From contig OY755242.1 in assembly GCA_963576725.1 (NCBI GenBank), forward strand, positions 9,205,132 through 9,269,131: a stretch of DNA of 64,000 nt. The letters are read 5' to 3'. Below are positions 11,101-22,717 of this stretch, piece by piece; position 1 is the first letter of the stretch, and the number at the start of each line of letters is the position of its first letter. The notes under the pieces were generated by a model, which worked only from the letters and a program-made list of their open reading frames with translations, made no database searches and was not told the DNA's origin. This DNA comes from Azorinus chamasolen. Lineage: Eukaryota; Mollusca; Bivalvia; Cardiida; Solecurtidae. The position numbers were made by a program, and so were the translations under genes.

Positions 11101-12479
11101 TATCAGTTTTTCATAGGAAAATCTTTAAAAATCTTCTTCTCTGAAGGTGTAAGGCCTAGACCTTTGATATTCGGTATGTAGCATGATCTTATGGTCCTCT
11201 ACAAATATTGTTCAAATTATGACCCCCGGGCCAAAAATGGCCCCGCCCAAGGGCTTATCAGTTTTTCATTGGACTTTTTTTAAAAATCTTCTTCTCTAAA
11301 GCTGTAAGGCCTAGACCCTTGATATTTAATATGTAGCATGATCTTATGGTCCTCTACAAATAGTGTACAAATTATGATCCCCCTGGCCAAAAATGGCCCC
11401 GCCCAAGGTCTTATCAGTTTTTCATAGGAAATTCTTTAAAAATCTTCTTCTCTGAAATTGTATGGCCTAGACCTTTGATATTTGGTATGTAGCATGAACT
11501 TATGATCCTCGACAAATATTGTTCAAATAATGACCCCCAGGCCAAAAATGACCCCGCCGAAGGGCTTATAAGTTTTTCATTGGAAAATCTACTGAAACTG
11601 TAAGGCCTAGACCATTGATATTTGGTATGACTAACATGATCTACTGGTCCTCTATAAATATGTAGCTGTGGCTTGTAGTCCTCTGCCAAGAATGTTTAAC
11701 TTACGACCCTGACCACTGGGCGAAACTTGGCCCTGCCTCAGGGCTTATCAGTTTTTCATGGGAAAAATATGAAATATTATTTTTCTCTGAAATCATAAGG
11801 CTTAGACCTTTTATTAATTGCATACTGCTTTGCCTTATGGTTCTCTACCAAGGTTGTCCACATTATTTCTTGTGGTAAAAAAAGGCCCCGCCCCTGGGGT
11901 TATCTCAGGTGAGCGCTTCAGAGCCTCATGGCCCTCTTGTTCATAAAAAGCTTCTTCTCTGAAACAGTAAGGCCTAGACCTTTGATATTTGGTATGTAGC
12001 ATCGTCTAATGGTCCTCTACAAAGATTGTTCAAACTATGACCCCTGTACCGAAAATGGCCCCGCCCAAGGGCTTATCAGTTTTTCATAGGAAAATCTTTA
12101 AAAATCTTCTCCTAAACAGTAAGGCCTAGACCTTTGAAATATAGTATTTATTATCATCTAATGGTTTTCTACCAAAATTGTTCAAATTATGACCCCTGGA
12201 TCAAAATGGCCCCGCCCCTGGCTTATCAGTTTTTCATAGGAAAATCTTTAAAATCGCCTGTGAAATTGTAAGACCCGGAACTTTGAAGCTTATATGAAGC
12301 ATCATCTAATGTTCCTTTATTTAGATTGTTCAGATTTGAAACTCAAGGCCTAAAATTATGGCCCTTGGTTTCATATTGGCCCCAATCTGAAGCTTACTTA
12401 TTTTTACATAGAAATACAGTGTATGCATATGTCTATAGTAACCAGGTGAGCGATTTAGGGCCATCATGGCCCTCTTGTT
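8151..12479 (+). repeat. Nested cluster of family A arrays
   Basis: It holds more than twenty monomers of about 148 bp (AAATCTTCTTCTCTGAAACTG, AAGGCCTAGACCTTTGATAT, ATGGCCCCGCCC). Three family-type 3' ends with hairpin plus CTCTTGTT occur at about 9186-9222, 11907-11941 and 12443-12479. A new 5' end (AGCTCACCAGAGCACAAAGT) begins at 9985, so at least one element (9985-11941) is nested in another. Confidence 0.8.
10064..10298. mobile_element. MITE-like inverted-repeat insert in family A
   Basis: The terminal inverted repeats share GGTAGTTGTGTGACTTTTTC (left about 10067-10086, right about 10276-10295). A second internal inverted pair is ACTAGTCCCACAAG / CTTGTGGGACTAGT. Between them are three copies of ATTAACCTGGCCA and one short GGGTTAGGGTTAG run. 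It interrupts the head of the element starting at 9985. Confidence 0.7.
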
Positions 12480-14830
12480 TGAATTGTCTCCCCCTGATAA
12501 CTTTGGAGTTATTGCCCCTGATTACTCAAAATTAGAAAAACTTTGTGCCGCGCGTATATCTGAATCCGCTAGTACTGGAGTCACCAAACTTCACAGGAAT
12601 GTTCACCAGCATGAGTTCATGTGCACCTATGTTTTAAGCTCAACGGAGCCAAAGGCTCAGGTGAGTTATTGTGACCGCGATCCGTCCGTCGTCCGGCGTC
12701 CGGTGTCCGTCGTCCGTCGACATTTTCAAACGACATCTCCTCAGAAACTACAGACCCGATTTTAACCAAATTTTGTCAGAAGCATCAGTGGTTAGGGGGA
12801 ACGAAATATTGTTAACATTATGACCCCCGGGCCAAAAATGGCCCCACCCTAGGGCTTATCAGTTTGGTATGTATTATGATCTAATGGTCCTCTACAAAGA
12901 ATGTTCAAATTATGACCCCGGGCCAAAAATGGCCCCGCTGAAGGGCTTATCAGTTTTTCATAGGAAAATCTTTAAAAATCTTCTTCTCTGATACTGTAAG
13001 GCCTAGACCTTGGATATTTGGTATGTAGCATGATCTAATGGTCCTCTACTAAGATTGTTCAAATTATGACCCCCGGGCCAAAAATGGCCCCGCCCTAGGG
13101 CTTATCAGTTTTTCATAGGAAAATCTTTAAAAATCTACTTCTCTGAAACTGTAAGGCCTAGACTTTTGATATATGGCATGTAGCATGATCTTATGGTCCT
13201 CTACAAAGATTGTTCAAATTATGACCAACGGGCCAAAAATGGCCCCGCCCAAGGGCTTATCAGTTTTTCATAGGAAAATCTTTAAAAATCTACTTCTCTG
13301 AAACTGTAAGGGCTAGACCTTTGATATTTGGTATGTATTATGATCTAATGGTCCTCTACAAAGATTGTTTAAATTATGACCCACGGGCCAAAAATGGCCC
13401 CGCCCAAGGGCTTATCAGTTTTTCATAGGAAATTTTTTTTAAAATCTTCTTCTCTGAAAATGTAAGGCCTAGACCTTTGATATTTGGCATGTAGCATGGT
13501 CTAATGGTCCTCTACAAAGATTGTTCAAATTATGACCCTGGACGGAAAATGGCCCCGCCCAAGGGCTTATCAGTTTTTCATAGGAAAATCTTTAAAAATC
13601 TTTTGGTCTTAAACTGTTTGGCCTATACCTTTGATATTTGGAATGTTGCATGATGTAATGGTTCTCTACAAAGATTGTTCAAATTATGACCCCTGGGCCA
13701 ATATGGCCCGCCCAAGGGCTTATCAGTTTTTTATAGGAAAATCTTTAAAAATCTTCTGAAACTGTAAGGCCTAATTTTGATGTTTGGTATGTAACATGAT
13801 CTAATGGTCCTATACAAATATGTAGCTTGGCTTGTGGTCCTCTGCCAAGAATGTTCAACTAACAACCCTGGCCTCTGGGCAAAACTGGGCCCTGCCTTGG
13901 GGCTTATCAGTTTTTCATGGGAAAAATATGAAATATTATTTTTCTCTGAAACCATTAGGCTTAGACCTTTAATTAATGGCATACTGCTTTGCCTTGTGGT
14001 TCTCTACCAATGTTGTACAAATGATGACTTCTTGGTCAAAAATGGCCCCGCCCCTTGGGTTATCTCAGGTGAGCGCTTCAGGGCCTCATGGCCCTCTTGT
14101 TTTAATTGTCTCCTCCTGATAATTCTTGAGTTATTGCCCCTGATATGAACACTTAAATTTATACAAACTTTGTGTCGTGTGTATCTCTGAAACCAGTAGG
14201 GCTAGTCACCAAACTTCACAGGATTGTTCACTAGCATGAGTTGTTGTGCACCTGGGATTTTTTTGAATTGTCTCCCCCCTGTTAATTTTAGAGTTACTGC
14301 CCCTGATGACTTAAACTTAGACAAACTTTACTTAGTGTGGTGCATATTTCTGAAACCACTAGGAATAGAGTTACCAAACTTCACCGGAATGTTGACCAGC
14401 ATGAGTTGTTGTGCACCTGGGATTTTTGAATTGTCTCCCCCTGATAATTCTTGAGTTATTGCCCCTGATATGATAACTTAAAATTAGAGAAACTTTGTGC
14501 TGCACATATCTCTGAAACCAGTAGGGCTAGAGTCACCAAACTTCACAGGAATGTTCGCCTGCATGAGTTGTTGTGCACCTGGGATTTTTTAATTGTTTCC
14601 TCCTGATAACTTTGAAGTTACTGCCCCTTATGACTTAAAATAAAAGAAACTTTTCTTTGTGTCATGCGTATCTCTGAAACCACTAGTACTAGAGTCACCA
14701 AACTTCACACGAATGTTGCCCAGCATGTGTTGTTGTGTACCCTGGGTTTTTGAATTGTCTCCCCCTGATAATGTTGGAGTTATTGCCCCTGATGACTTAA
14801 AATTAAATCCTGATATGGGTTACAGACATT
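12480..14830 (+). repeat. Tandem array E with an inserted family A element
   Basis: At 12480-12635 and 14103-14830 there are about 140-bp monomers with TTGTCTCCCCCTGATAA, TTATTGCCCCTGAT, TCTGAAACCACTAG and CACCAAACTTCACAGGAATG. A family A element occupies 12636-14102. It starts AAGCTCAACGGAGCC..GGTGAGTT and ends GGTGAGCGCTTCAGGGCC..CTCTTGTT, splitting the E array. Confidence 0.75.
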
Positions 14831-15142
14831 ACACTTGTGTATTGGAAAGAGAACGGGAGGGGGAGACATCTGTTTTTGTGACAAAAACAAACCTATAGTT
14901 GTTTTTGAAAATCGCAGTTAATTCAACAGTTTTGAGTTTATTGATTTTTTGGAAGCTAAACCTTGTACATTTAACAGCGGGCAACGTAACCTTCTCCGCT
15001 ACATACTAAGCTGACACCTTTTCCTAATCCTGTGATGCATGTAAATAAGCTGGGGGAAACCCACTAGCATCATGACGTACTTCATTATCACTATGACGTA
15101 ACTCACTTTCTCGCGCGTCAGTTTTACCTGATTCCTGATTAG
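14831..15142. other. Unassigned spacer
   Basis: No gene or repeat is recognised. It could be the region downstream of the ORF1 remnant on the - strand, but no reverse-transcriptase sequence is visible. Confidence 0.4.
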
Positions 15143-16444
15143 TCAATTTTGCGCGCACGTCCTTGGTGACATTACTACGCGAATTTGAAGATTCCCGGGA
15201 ATCACCATGTCGGTTTCGAGAATAATTAAATTCCTCTTGTTGTATGGAACAGCCGAGCTAGAACGACGGCAACCAGATCTTGCCTTTGCACGAGAAAAAT
15301 GACTCCTACCACGCTCCTCTGTATTCTGTTGACATTCACTTTCTGTTAGTTGTGAATGGGAATTTTGAGACTCTGATAAAGTAGGAGACATAGATCTACC
15401 AGTAATGTACGCCAGCCGTTGAAAACAGTGGGGTTGCATTATTATTATTATTATTATTATTAGACCCAGTTGGTGTTTGTGAAAGCTGTGTAGAACTCCC
15501 ATTATCCCCACTAACTAGTAGATGCTCTAAAGTGAAGCAGTTTTGTGATGGTAGTATTTGGTCATCACTGCACTTCTGTGAATTATTCTGTGAATTGTTT
15601 GCTACTGTATTGTGGTCTTCAGCTTGCTCTACATTGTCCGTTACTTTGACAGGGGACATATTCACTTTTGTGGAGGTAGATCTAGATTGTAAAACAGATG
15701 TGTCCATGTGTTCCGCTTGGGTGCATTTGTCTGTGTGAAAATCCTCCTGGTATTTCGGTGACAAACTTTTGGAACTTCCTATATGGTTCATTTCGGGTAA
15801 ACAGGTTGCTTGTATGTACCTATTCCACTCTGGCATTTCACCACAGACTAACTTACCGTCAACAACCAACTTTGCTGGATAAACAAATTGCATCTTAGCT
15901 CTTGGGCGCTCCACCTTTATTTGCTTGAATTTTGGCCATAAACGTTTGAGTGCAGATTGTATTTCCTTTGGCATATCATAGTTAACTGAAAAAGGCCTAT
16001 TTTTAAGTTTATATGCTTGACTCATGACTGCCTGAGTGTCACAAGTAGTCTCTGAAATTGACCATGATTGTGCGTTTTTGGTGATGCCTATCCGGTGATG
16101 CGTTTACGACCTAATCTATGAGCTCTGGACAAATACATATCGTCAAGATCTAGATTGTTTGAGATAAAGTTCCGTATCAGTATGAAACAGTTCTCGCCAT
16201 AATTTTCAACAAATCTCCAAAATATCAGATTGTTTCTTCATGAGCGGGCTTCAATATCAATAGATTTGTACGCAAGTGTTTTTAAAAGATCAGACTGTGT
16301 ATTCGTAACTTCAATGACCTTGCTCACCTTGTCCGCCATTTTATGCAGAGATTGTTCAAGGTTAACCATAGATCGGCTGCAGATTGCCTGTTCCACATTC
16401 ATATTTGTCAGCTTATTGTACACAATAAACATCTTATTATCCAT
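15143..16444 (-). pseudogene. LINE ORF1 protein remnant
   Basis: Reading leftward from 16444: an N-terminal heptad-like stretch (NKLTNMNVEQAICSRSMVN, LHKMADKVSKVIE); then EARS, a TGA where an Arg is expected, and RNNLIFWRF...GENCFILIRNFI...YLSRAHRLGR, the RRM-like domain typical of LINE ORF1. A frameshift follows near GKRITG. Then comes RTIMVNFRDYL, a second frameshift, and the 209-codon open stretch 16025-15396 (KNRPFSVNYDMPKEIQSALK; Ser/Asn-rich tail). An AAT microsatellite (15438-15462) and another frame change separate the last block (to 15143). ORF1 normally coats LINE RNA. With at least one stop and two frameshifts it is dead. No ORF2 follows, so the copy is truncated or disrupted. Confidence 0.75.
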
Positions 16445-16681
16445 TGAACTGTTAGCAAACTCTTGTCATGTTGCATGCTTGTGATTTTCATTCACGTAAT
16501 TCGTCACATTGTTTATATTTGACAGTTCGGTCGCATCACCTCCACCCACCCACTGGTTGCTTCTAGTCGCATTGAAATTTTAAGTTTTCCGTCCTTTTGT
16601 CCACATAAATTGTCCACAAAACACGCGGTTATATTGTATAAACGATTAACTCTAAATTCTAATATAATGTTTCTTCGTTTT
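16445..16681. other. Possible LINE 5' flank
   Basis: This lies upstream of the ORF1 remnant on the - strand and may be its 5' UTR. No other feature is seen. A family A element begins at 16682. Confidence 0.35.
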
Positions 16682-17680
16682 AGCTCACCAGAGCACAAAG
16701 TGCTCAGGGTGAGCTTTTGTGATCGCCTGATGTCCGTTGTCCATCGGCGTGCATCGTCCGTTGTCCGTCGTCAGTCGTCAACAATTTGAACCTTTAAAAA
16801 TATTCTCCTCTGAATCTACAGGGTTCTTAGCCTTCATCTTTGGCACGTAGCATTATCTTTAGGTCCTCTACAAAAGTTATATAAATTATGTCCCTGGGGT
16901 CAAAATTGGCCCCGCCCCAGGGGTACATTGTTTTCTATAGGAACATATAGTGGAAACTTTGAAAATCTTCTCCTGAAACTGGAAGGTTCTCAGCTTCATA
17001 TTTGGCACATAGCATCATGTTCAGGTACTCTACACAAGTTATATAAATTATGCCCCTTGGGCCAAAATTGGCCCCGCCCCAGGCATGGCCAGTTTTCAAT
17101 AGAAACATATAGTGAAAACTTTGAAAATCTTCTCCTCTGAATCTACAAGGTTCTCAGCCCCCATCTTTGGTACATAGCATCATGTTCAGGTCCTCTACAA
17201 AAGTTATATAAATAAAGCCCCTGGCATCAGAATTGGCCCCGCCCCAGGGGTGTCTTCTTTCCTATAGAAGCATATAGTAAAACTTTGAAAATCTTCTCCT
17301 CTGAAACTTGAAGGTTCTCAGCTTTCATATTTAGCACATAGCATCATGTTCAGGTCCTCTTCAAATTTTTTATAAATTATGCCCCTAGGGTCAAAATTGG
17401 CCCCGCCCCAGGGGTAGCCAGTTTTCAATAGAAACATATAGTGCAAACTTTGAAAATCTCCTCCTCTGAAACTGGAAGGTTCTCAGCTTTCATATTTGGC
17501 ACATAGCATCATGTTCAGGTCCTCTACAAAAGTTGAATAAATTGTGCCCATTGGGTCAAAATTTGTCCTGCCCTGCCCCAGGACGGGCTAGTTTTCAATA
17601 GAAACATATAGTGCAAACTTTGAAAATCTTCCCCTCTGATTGTCTGGTGAGCGCTTCAGGGCCATTCTGGCCCTCTTGTT
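16682..17680 (+). mobile_element. Family A element, complete 999-bp copy
   Basis: The 5' hairpin is AGCTCACCAGAGCACAAAGT..GGTGAGCT, followed by a CGTCCGTTGTCCGTCG head. About five monomers of the GAAAACTTTGAAAATCTTCTCC / CACATAGCATCATGTTCAGG subtype follow. The 3' end is GGTGAGCGCTTCAGGGCCATTCTGGCCCTCTTGTT (split here: GGTGAGCG, GGGCCATTCTGGCCC, TCTTGTT). Confidence 0.85.
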
Positions 17681-18292
17681 TACTTAAGAAGTAGTAAATT
17701 TCTCAAATTTATCACCACTTTTTTAAAACATGGCACACTGTCAGCAATGACACCATTTATCTAGATATAATGATACATGTAATCAGGTCAAGGTCACTAT
17801 TTCCAAAACTTTGCCGTCATTAACAAAACTTTAACATTGCTATAACTTCTGAATTACTTAAGCTAGACCATTCATATTTGGTATACATATAGCTTGGATG
17901 AAGGCCTTTCACTTGATACAAGGATACATGAACTCAGGTCAAGGTCACTATTTCCAAAACTTTGACATTTTTAACAAACTTTAACATTGCTATAACTTCT
18001 GAACTACAAATGATAGGCAATTCATATTTGGTATATAGATAGCTTGGGTAAATGCCTTTTACTTGATACAAGGATGCATGAAATCAGGTCAACGTCACTA
18101 TTTCCAAAACTTTACCGTTTTTTAACAAATTTTAACATTTCTATAACTTCTGAACTGCAATTGCTAGGCAATTCATCTTCAGTATACAAATGGCTTTGGT
18201 AAAGGCCTTTCTGTTGATATAAAGATATTTGAAATTAGGTCAAGGTCACTATTTTGACAAGTTGGCCATCATTGAAAAACTTCAATATTTTT
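17681..18292 (+). repeat. Tandem array F
   Basis: About four monomers of roughly 140 bp with TTTAACATTGCTATAACTTC, TTCATATTTGGTATAC, AAGGCCTTTCACTTGATACA and AGGTCAAGGTCACTATTT. A shorter F array lies at 21681-22075. Confidence 0.75.
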
Positions 18293-18740
18293 AGCTCACC
18301 AGAGCACAAAGTGCTCAGGGTGAGCTTTTGTGATTGCCTGATGTCCGTCGTCCGTCGTCAGTCGTCAACAATTTGAACCTTTAAAAGTCTTCTCCTCTGA
18401 ATCTACAGGGTTCTCAGCTTTCATCTTTGGCAAATAGCATCACCTATAGGTCCTCTACAAAAGTTATATAAATTATGTCCCTGGAGTCAAAATTGGCCCC
18501 GCTACGGTCCCAGGGGTGGCCAGTTTTCTCTAGCTGACTGTTGTTTTCTGTACAAGTAGCAGAATGCTGGGCTCACTTAGGTTATGCATGGGGAAAACTT
18601 CAAAAAAATTCTTGTCAAAAACTACATGTCACAGAGCTTAGATATTTGGTGAATAGATTAACTTAGTAGACCTTATTGACAGTGATTAATATCATAGTTC
18701 TGAGGTTAAAATTGGCCCTGCCCTGTTGGTTATAATTTAA
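18293..18740 (+). repeat. Family A element, 3'-truncated variant
   Basis: It has a standard 5' hairpin and head. It diverges after AGTTTTCTCTAGCTGACTG into a tail (CTACATGTCACAGAGCTTAG) shared with the copy at 22718. Confidence 0.65.
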
Positions 18741-19405
18741 AATTGACTTACACTATAAAGGTTCCTCTGAACTAGCACTCCATCTGTTATGCAATCACTT
18801 GAGAGGGCAAGTTCCTGGTCAAAACTCTATGAAGTTGTCTGCTTCAGAATTAGTGTCTGTTTGTTCACACTGTTTTAACCCATTCCCTCATAGGCTATTT
18901 TTAGATCCTGTTTCTTTGAAAATTTCAGAATTGTGTAGATTTGAAGCCATTGTGATAAATAGAGCTGCAAAAGTTGTTTCCTTCCATATCTTTTAAAAAA
19001 CAAATGTCATAGTGAAAGACAGTTTGGACCCTGATGAGATGCCAAGTTACTTTGTATCTCATCTTGATCCAGACTTGATCCAGACTGTTTGCAAAGGTTA
19101 TTATAAATGCAAAAAAAAACCCAAAGCAAGTAGCTTGTGTAATATTAGCAGGCTTAAGGTATAGGACCTTTGAAGAGTGAGTGATCAGCCATAAGCATAT
19201 TGACTAGGGATAATTGCAGATCACTTATGCATATGGATGGTTTTTCTTGGTTCACTAAACTTGTATATAACCAGGGCTAAATGCTAGCTAATCCAAACCT
19301 AAATCGCAAGCTCATTAAAAAAAATTGGCTAGGATTAAGTTTGCAACAAGCTTGCAGTTGCAAGCCAATTAAGGGAGACAGGCATTTCTCTAGTTAGACA
19401 TTTAC
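18741..19405. other. Non-coding spacer with repeat pieces
   Basis: At 18838-18975 there is sequence like the insert at 37-395. Nothing else is recognised. Confidence 0.4.
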
Positions 19406-19409
19406 TGGT

Positions 19410-20724
19410 GCATGCTTCCCAACTTTTTTTGACTCTCAAGAGGGGTTTTCATGATTTCTAATAGGGAGATTTGGGGTTTCAAGAGGGAGATTTTCGCGTC
19501 GCGACATTTTTCATTGATTTTGTTATACTACATTTATTTCTAGTGTTGTAAATGAAGGAAACAGCACAGCTTCTTTTTTTAATATTGTTTAAATTTGTTA
19601 CATAATTTTGTTTCTCCAAACCAGGCACCAAAGAATAATTATAATATTTTTTATTTTAATATAACAAAACAAAAGATATACTGACTTAATCCATTGAACC
19701 CCAGTGAGGCATATGCAGAGTACCTGTGAATAAAAAGTATACTTATGGAAACAGAGTTGAACCACACCAAATGACAAATACATAAGCCCCCTGGATATGG
19801 GTCTGCACTGTTTGTAATTATGCAATTCATTATCAAACACACACAAAATGACTAGGCTAATTGGGAACTTGCATTGTCCTTTTGAACATTCAGGGGGTTA
19901 TGAGTTAGTAGTTAAACTTTAGTCAGTTCAAGTTAGTTACTGCAAACATTTAGCAGTCAAAGAAATGTTAAAATCCGAAAAGGTCAAGGGTCCGTGTTTT
20001 AGCCCATATCAACAATCTTCGCGAAAACCAATGACATTTCAAATTTATATTGTGATTATTTTTCTAGGGTATGAAATGGTAGAAAATATTTCATGGTGTT
20101 TTTAATTACATCTTTAGTGTCCTTATCATTAATTATATTCATAAAAAAGCAACTTTGTGCACAAATTAACTCCATGAAGATCAGTCAAGTGGGCTTTGAT
20201 TTCGAAGTGTTTCTGCCCATTGAAACAACGAGGCCAAGCACAGCAGTCAGTAACATGGAAGCAGAGAAGCATTTTTCTATGTCTTATATCTTAATTATGA
20301 AAATAGAATTTCTGTTATAATTGAATAAAGTCTTTGTCCAAGTTACCAAACAATGTTGGAATGTGCATCACTAGGATAGCCAATTACGACATCATGACCG
20401 ATTACGACATCATGACCAATTTCTGGTATAAACAAATGGCTGTTTGTTATCAAACGTTTACGGTTGAGTGGCTATCTGTGAAAACTCTAATAGTAGGGAT
20501 ACCATCTGGACCACCTGGGGCTAATCCTTTGACACGTTCATGAGGGTAATTCTGAAGAGCAAACAAGATATTTTCTGACCTCTGCTAAAGATTTCAAATT
20601 TTCAATACACCCAATTTCGATTATTTTTTTCAAATCGGGTTTTTAGTCAAATGATCGGGTTGATCGGGATTTGTCTTCTGAATCGGGAGACTCCCGACGA
20701 AATCGTGAGAGTTGGGAAGCATGC
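19410..20724. mobile_element. 1.3-kb DNA element with 15-bp TIRs
   Basis: It is bounded by GCATGCTTCCCAACT (19410-19424) and its exact reverse complement (20710-20724). TGGT is duplicated on both sides (19406-19409, 20725-20728). The paralogous segment at about 27670-27700 reads ACATTTGCTGGTGTCTATTT without the insert, an apparent empty site. No transposase ORF is seen, so it is non-autonomous. Its interior at 19915-20330 matches 55690-56130. Confidence 0.8.
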
Positions 20725-21500
20725 TGGTGTCTATTTTTAGCATACATTTAAAGGTAGGTTATCTCCCTTTTTGATAACAACTGGATTGCCTCCTTTGTTG
20801 TTAGTAGATCTGCAGTAATATTGCAGACCCATGCAAACAAAGAAAATTGTTATTGTTAGATGTCGCCTGTTGCACATTAAGTAGGACAATTAACCCTTTA
20901 CTCCATTATAGGCCTTTCTACACCTTTGCAAACAGAGTAGACCCTGATTAGATGGCTTATGTAGTAGCCATCTGTTCAATCTGCTGTTTGCTTATGATAT
21001 GATATAGTGCAAATTGCATTACATTATTTTCATTTTGTGTACAATATCTTTATAATATGTTTACTAACCCTTTCCCTCATGTTAACACCTTTTCACACAT
21101 TTGCAAACAGAGCAGACCCAGATCAGATGGCTCCTATAGCAGCTGTCTGATCAGGGTCCGCTCTGTTTGTTAATGGAATATTAAAGATGTTTCTTTACTT
21201 TCTAAAATGGCTACACCGTCCCACCTTCCATATTTCATTATAACTATTTTGTCCATGAATATTCAGTAGATATTTAAATTTTGAATAAACATAGAACAGG
21301 GGAAGGGTTGAAAATAATTTAAGATATGAATAATAATAACTCATGAAGGTGTGATGAAAATATCTGAAATTTTGAATATCATAAGTACATGTATAGATTA
21401 ATTTATTCTTTCTGAAATTCAACCAATTTGCCCAGGGAGAGGGTTTACATACTTTTGTACATGCCCTTCTTTAGATTGACATTTTAATATGTTTTCATTT
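20725..21500. repeat. Duplicated segment, copy 1
   Basis: It shares long similarity with 27680-28345 and continues at 31360-31440 (TGGTGTCTATTTTTAGCATA ... TTTGCCCAGGGA(G/A)AGGGT). It contains hairpin repeats of the H family, including 21065-21310. Confidence 0.75.
21065..21310. mobile_element. H-family hairpin MITE
   Basis: It runs from TAACCCTTTCCCTCATGTTA to GGGGAAGGGTT. The core is a long imperfect palindrome, ACAGAGCAGACCCAGATCAG ... CTGATCAGGGTCCGCTCTGT. Confidence 0.75.
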
Positions 21501-22362
21501 TCTTAAAAAAATTTCATGTGAGGTCCTCTACAAAAGTTACATAAATTATGCCCCTTGGGTCAAAATTTGCCTGCCCCAGGGCCGGGTAGTTTTCTATAGA
21601 AACACATAGTGAAAACTTTGAAAATCTTCTCCTCTGATTGTCTGGTGAGCGATGTCAGGGCCTTTCAGGCCCTCTTGTTTCTTAACTGCTGAACCTCATA
21701 TGCTAGACAATTCAGATATGGTATGGAGATAGCTTTGGTGAAGGCATTTCAGTTGATACAATGATACTTGAAATTGGGTCAAGGTCACTATTTTGAAAAC
21801 TTGACTGTTTTTAACAAACTTTAACATTCTGATCCACGAGTGCTAGGCAATTCACCTTTGGTATTCAGATAGCTTTGGTAAGGACCTTACGGATGACATA
21901 AAGATACCTGAAATCAGGTCAAGGTCACTATTTTAAAACATTGGCTGTCATTAAAATGTTGTTATAACTTCTGAACTACATGGGCTAGACAAATTATATT
22001 TGATATGCAGATAGCTTGGGTGAAGGCCTTTCAGTTGATACAAGGATTTATGAAATTGTGTCAAGGTCAACACAAAAAATCCGGCAGAAATGCGGTTTCC
22101 GCATTTTTTTGCTTGTTACATAGTAATACAGTGTATGCATAAGTCTATAGTAACCAGGTGAGCGATTAAGGGCCATCATGGCCCTCTTGTCTTATGATAT
22201 AATATAGGTATGATTCTACAGTTTCTACCATGGCCAAAACTTCATGTGTCCATGTGCTTTTATAGAAAATTAATCACATTAATATGTATGATGTCATTAT
22301 TTAGTACATGAATATTCATGGAGAAAAGGGTTAAACAAACCTAAAGTTTCTCTCTACTTGTA
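21501..22362 (+). repeat. Family A 3' end, F array and second A-type 3' end
   Basis: GGTGAGCGATGTCAGGGCCTTTCAGGCCCTCTTGTT (as separate pieces) ends one element at about 21679. An F array covers 21681-22075. A second end, GGTGAGCGATTAAGGGCCATCATGGCCCTCTTGT (in pieces), closes at about 22190. Simple intron sequence leads to the kinase exon. Confidence 0.65.
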
Positions 22363-22581
22363 GGGGGAGCTATATACACAGGGATATCACTTCTAACAAT
22401 ATAGTATTGGACAAGAAATTCAATGCAAGACTTTTGGACTTTGGCCTTGCCAGGGAGTACACACCAGGAAAACAGGGAGTGACGATGAGACCATCAGATG
22501 CCAGGGGTACCCTGGGTTATGTCAGAACAATGCAAGAGTCCAAGCTTACAGTTGGAACAGACTGTATCAACTTTGGAATAG
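22363..22581 (+). CDS. TKL protein kinase, catalytic and activation-loop exon
   Basis: The acceptor is CTACTTGTAG and the donor GGTAAAG. Joined to the 5129-5289 exon it reads HRGSYIHRDITSNNIVLD, the catalytic loop (HRD and metal-binding N), then ARLLDFGLAREY with the DFG motif, then GTLGYVRTMQESKL and DCINFGI (subdomains VIII-IX). Two residues are unusual. The lysine normally two positions after the HRD Asp is Thr. The APE motif after GTLGYV is missing (RTMQES instead of APE). The kinase may be weak or a pseudokinase, or this copy may be decaying. It ends in phase 1, which fits the next exon. Confidence 0.85.
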
Positions 22582-22717
22582 GTAAAGATCTTGTCACAAA
22601 TATGATTTGTGTGATTGGAAGTAATTTATCAGATCGACCAATATTAAGTTTTAGCTTGGCAGTTGTGAAATATTAATGATTTTTGTTGCATTTGATTCAA
22701 CCACTGGTTCCATTTTT

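Noticed and set aside
10172..14898. Many 60-120 codon ORFs on both strands across arrays A, E and neighbours
   Set aside because: They repeat with the monomer period, lack domain signatures and start within repeat units; they are fortuitous.
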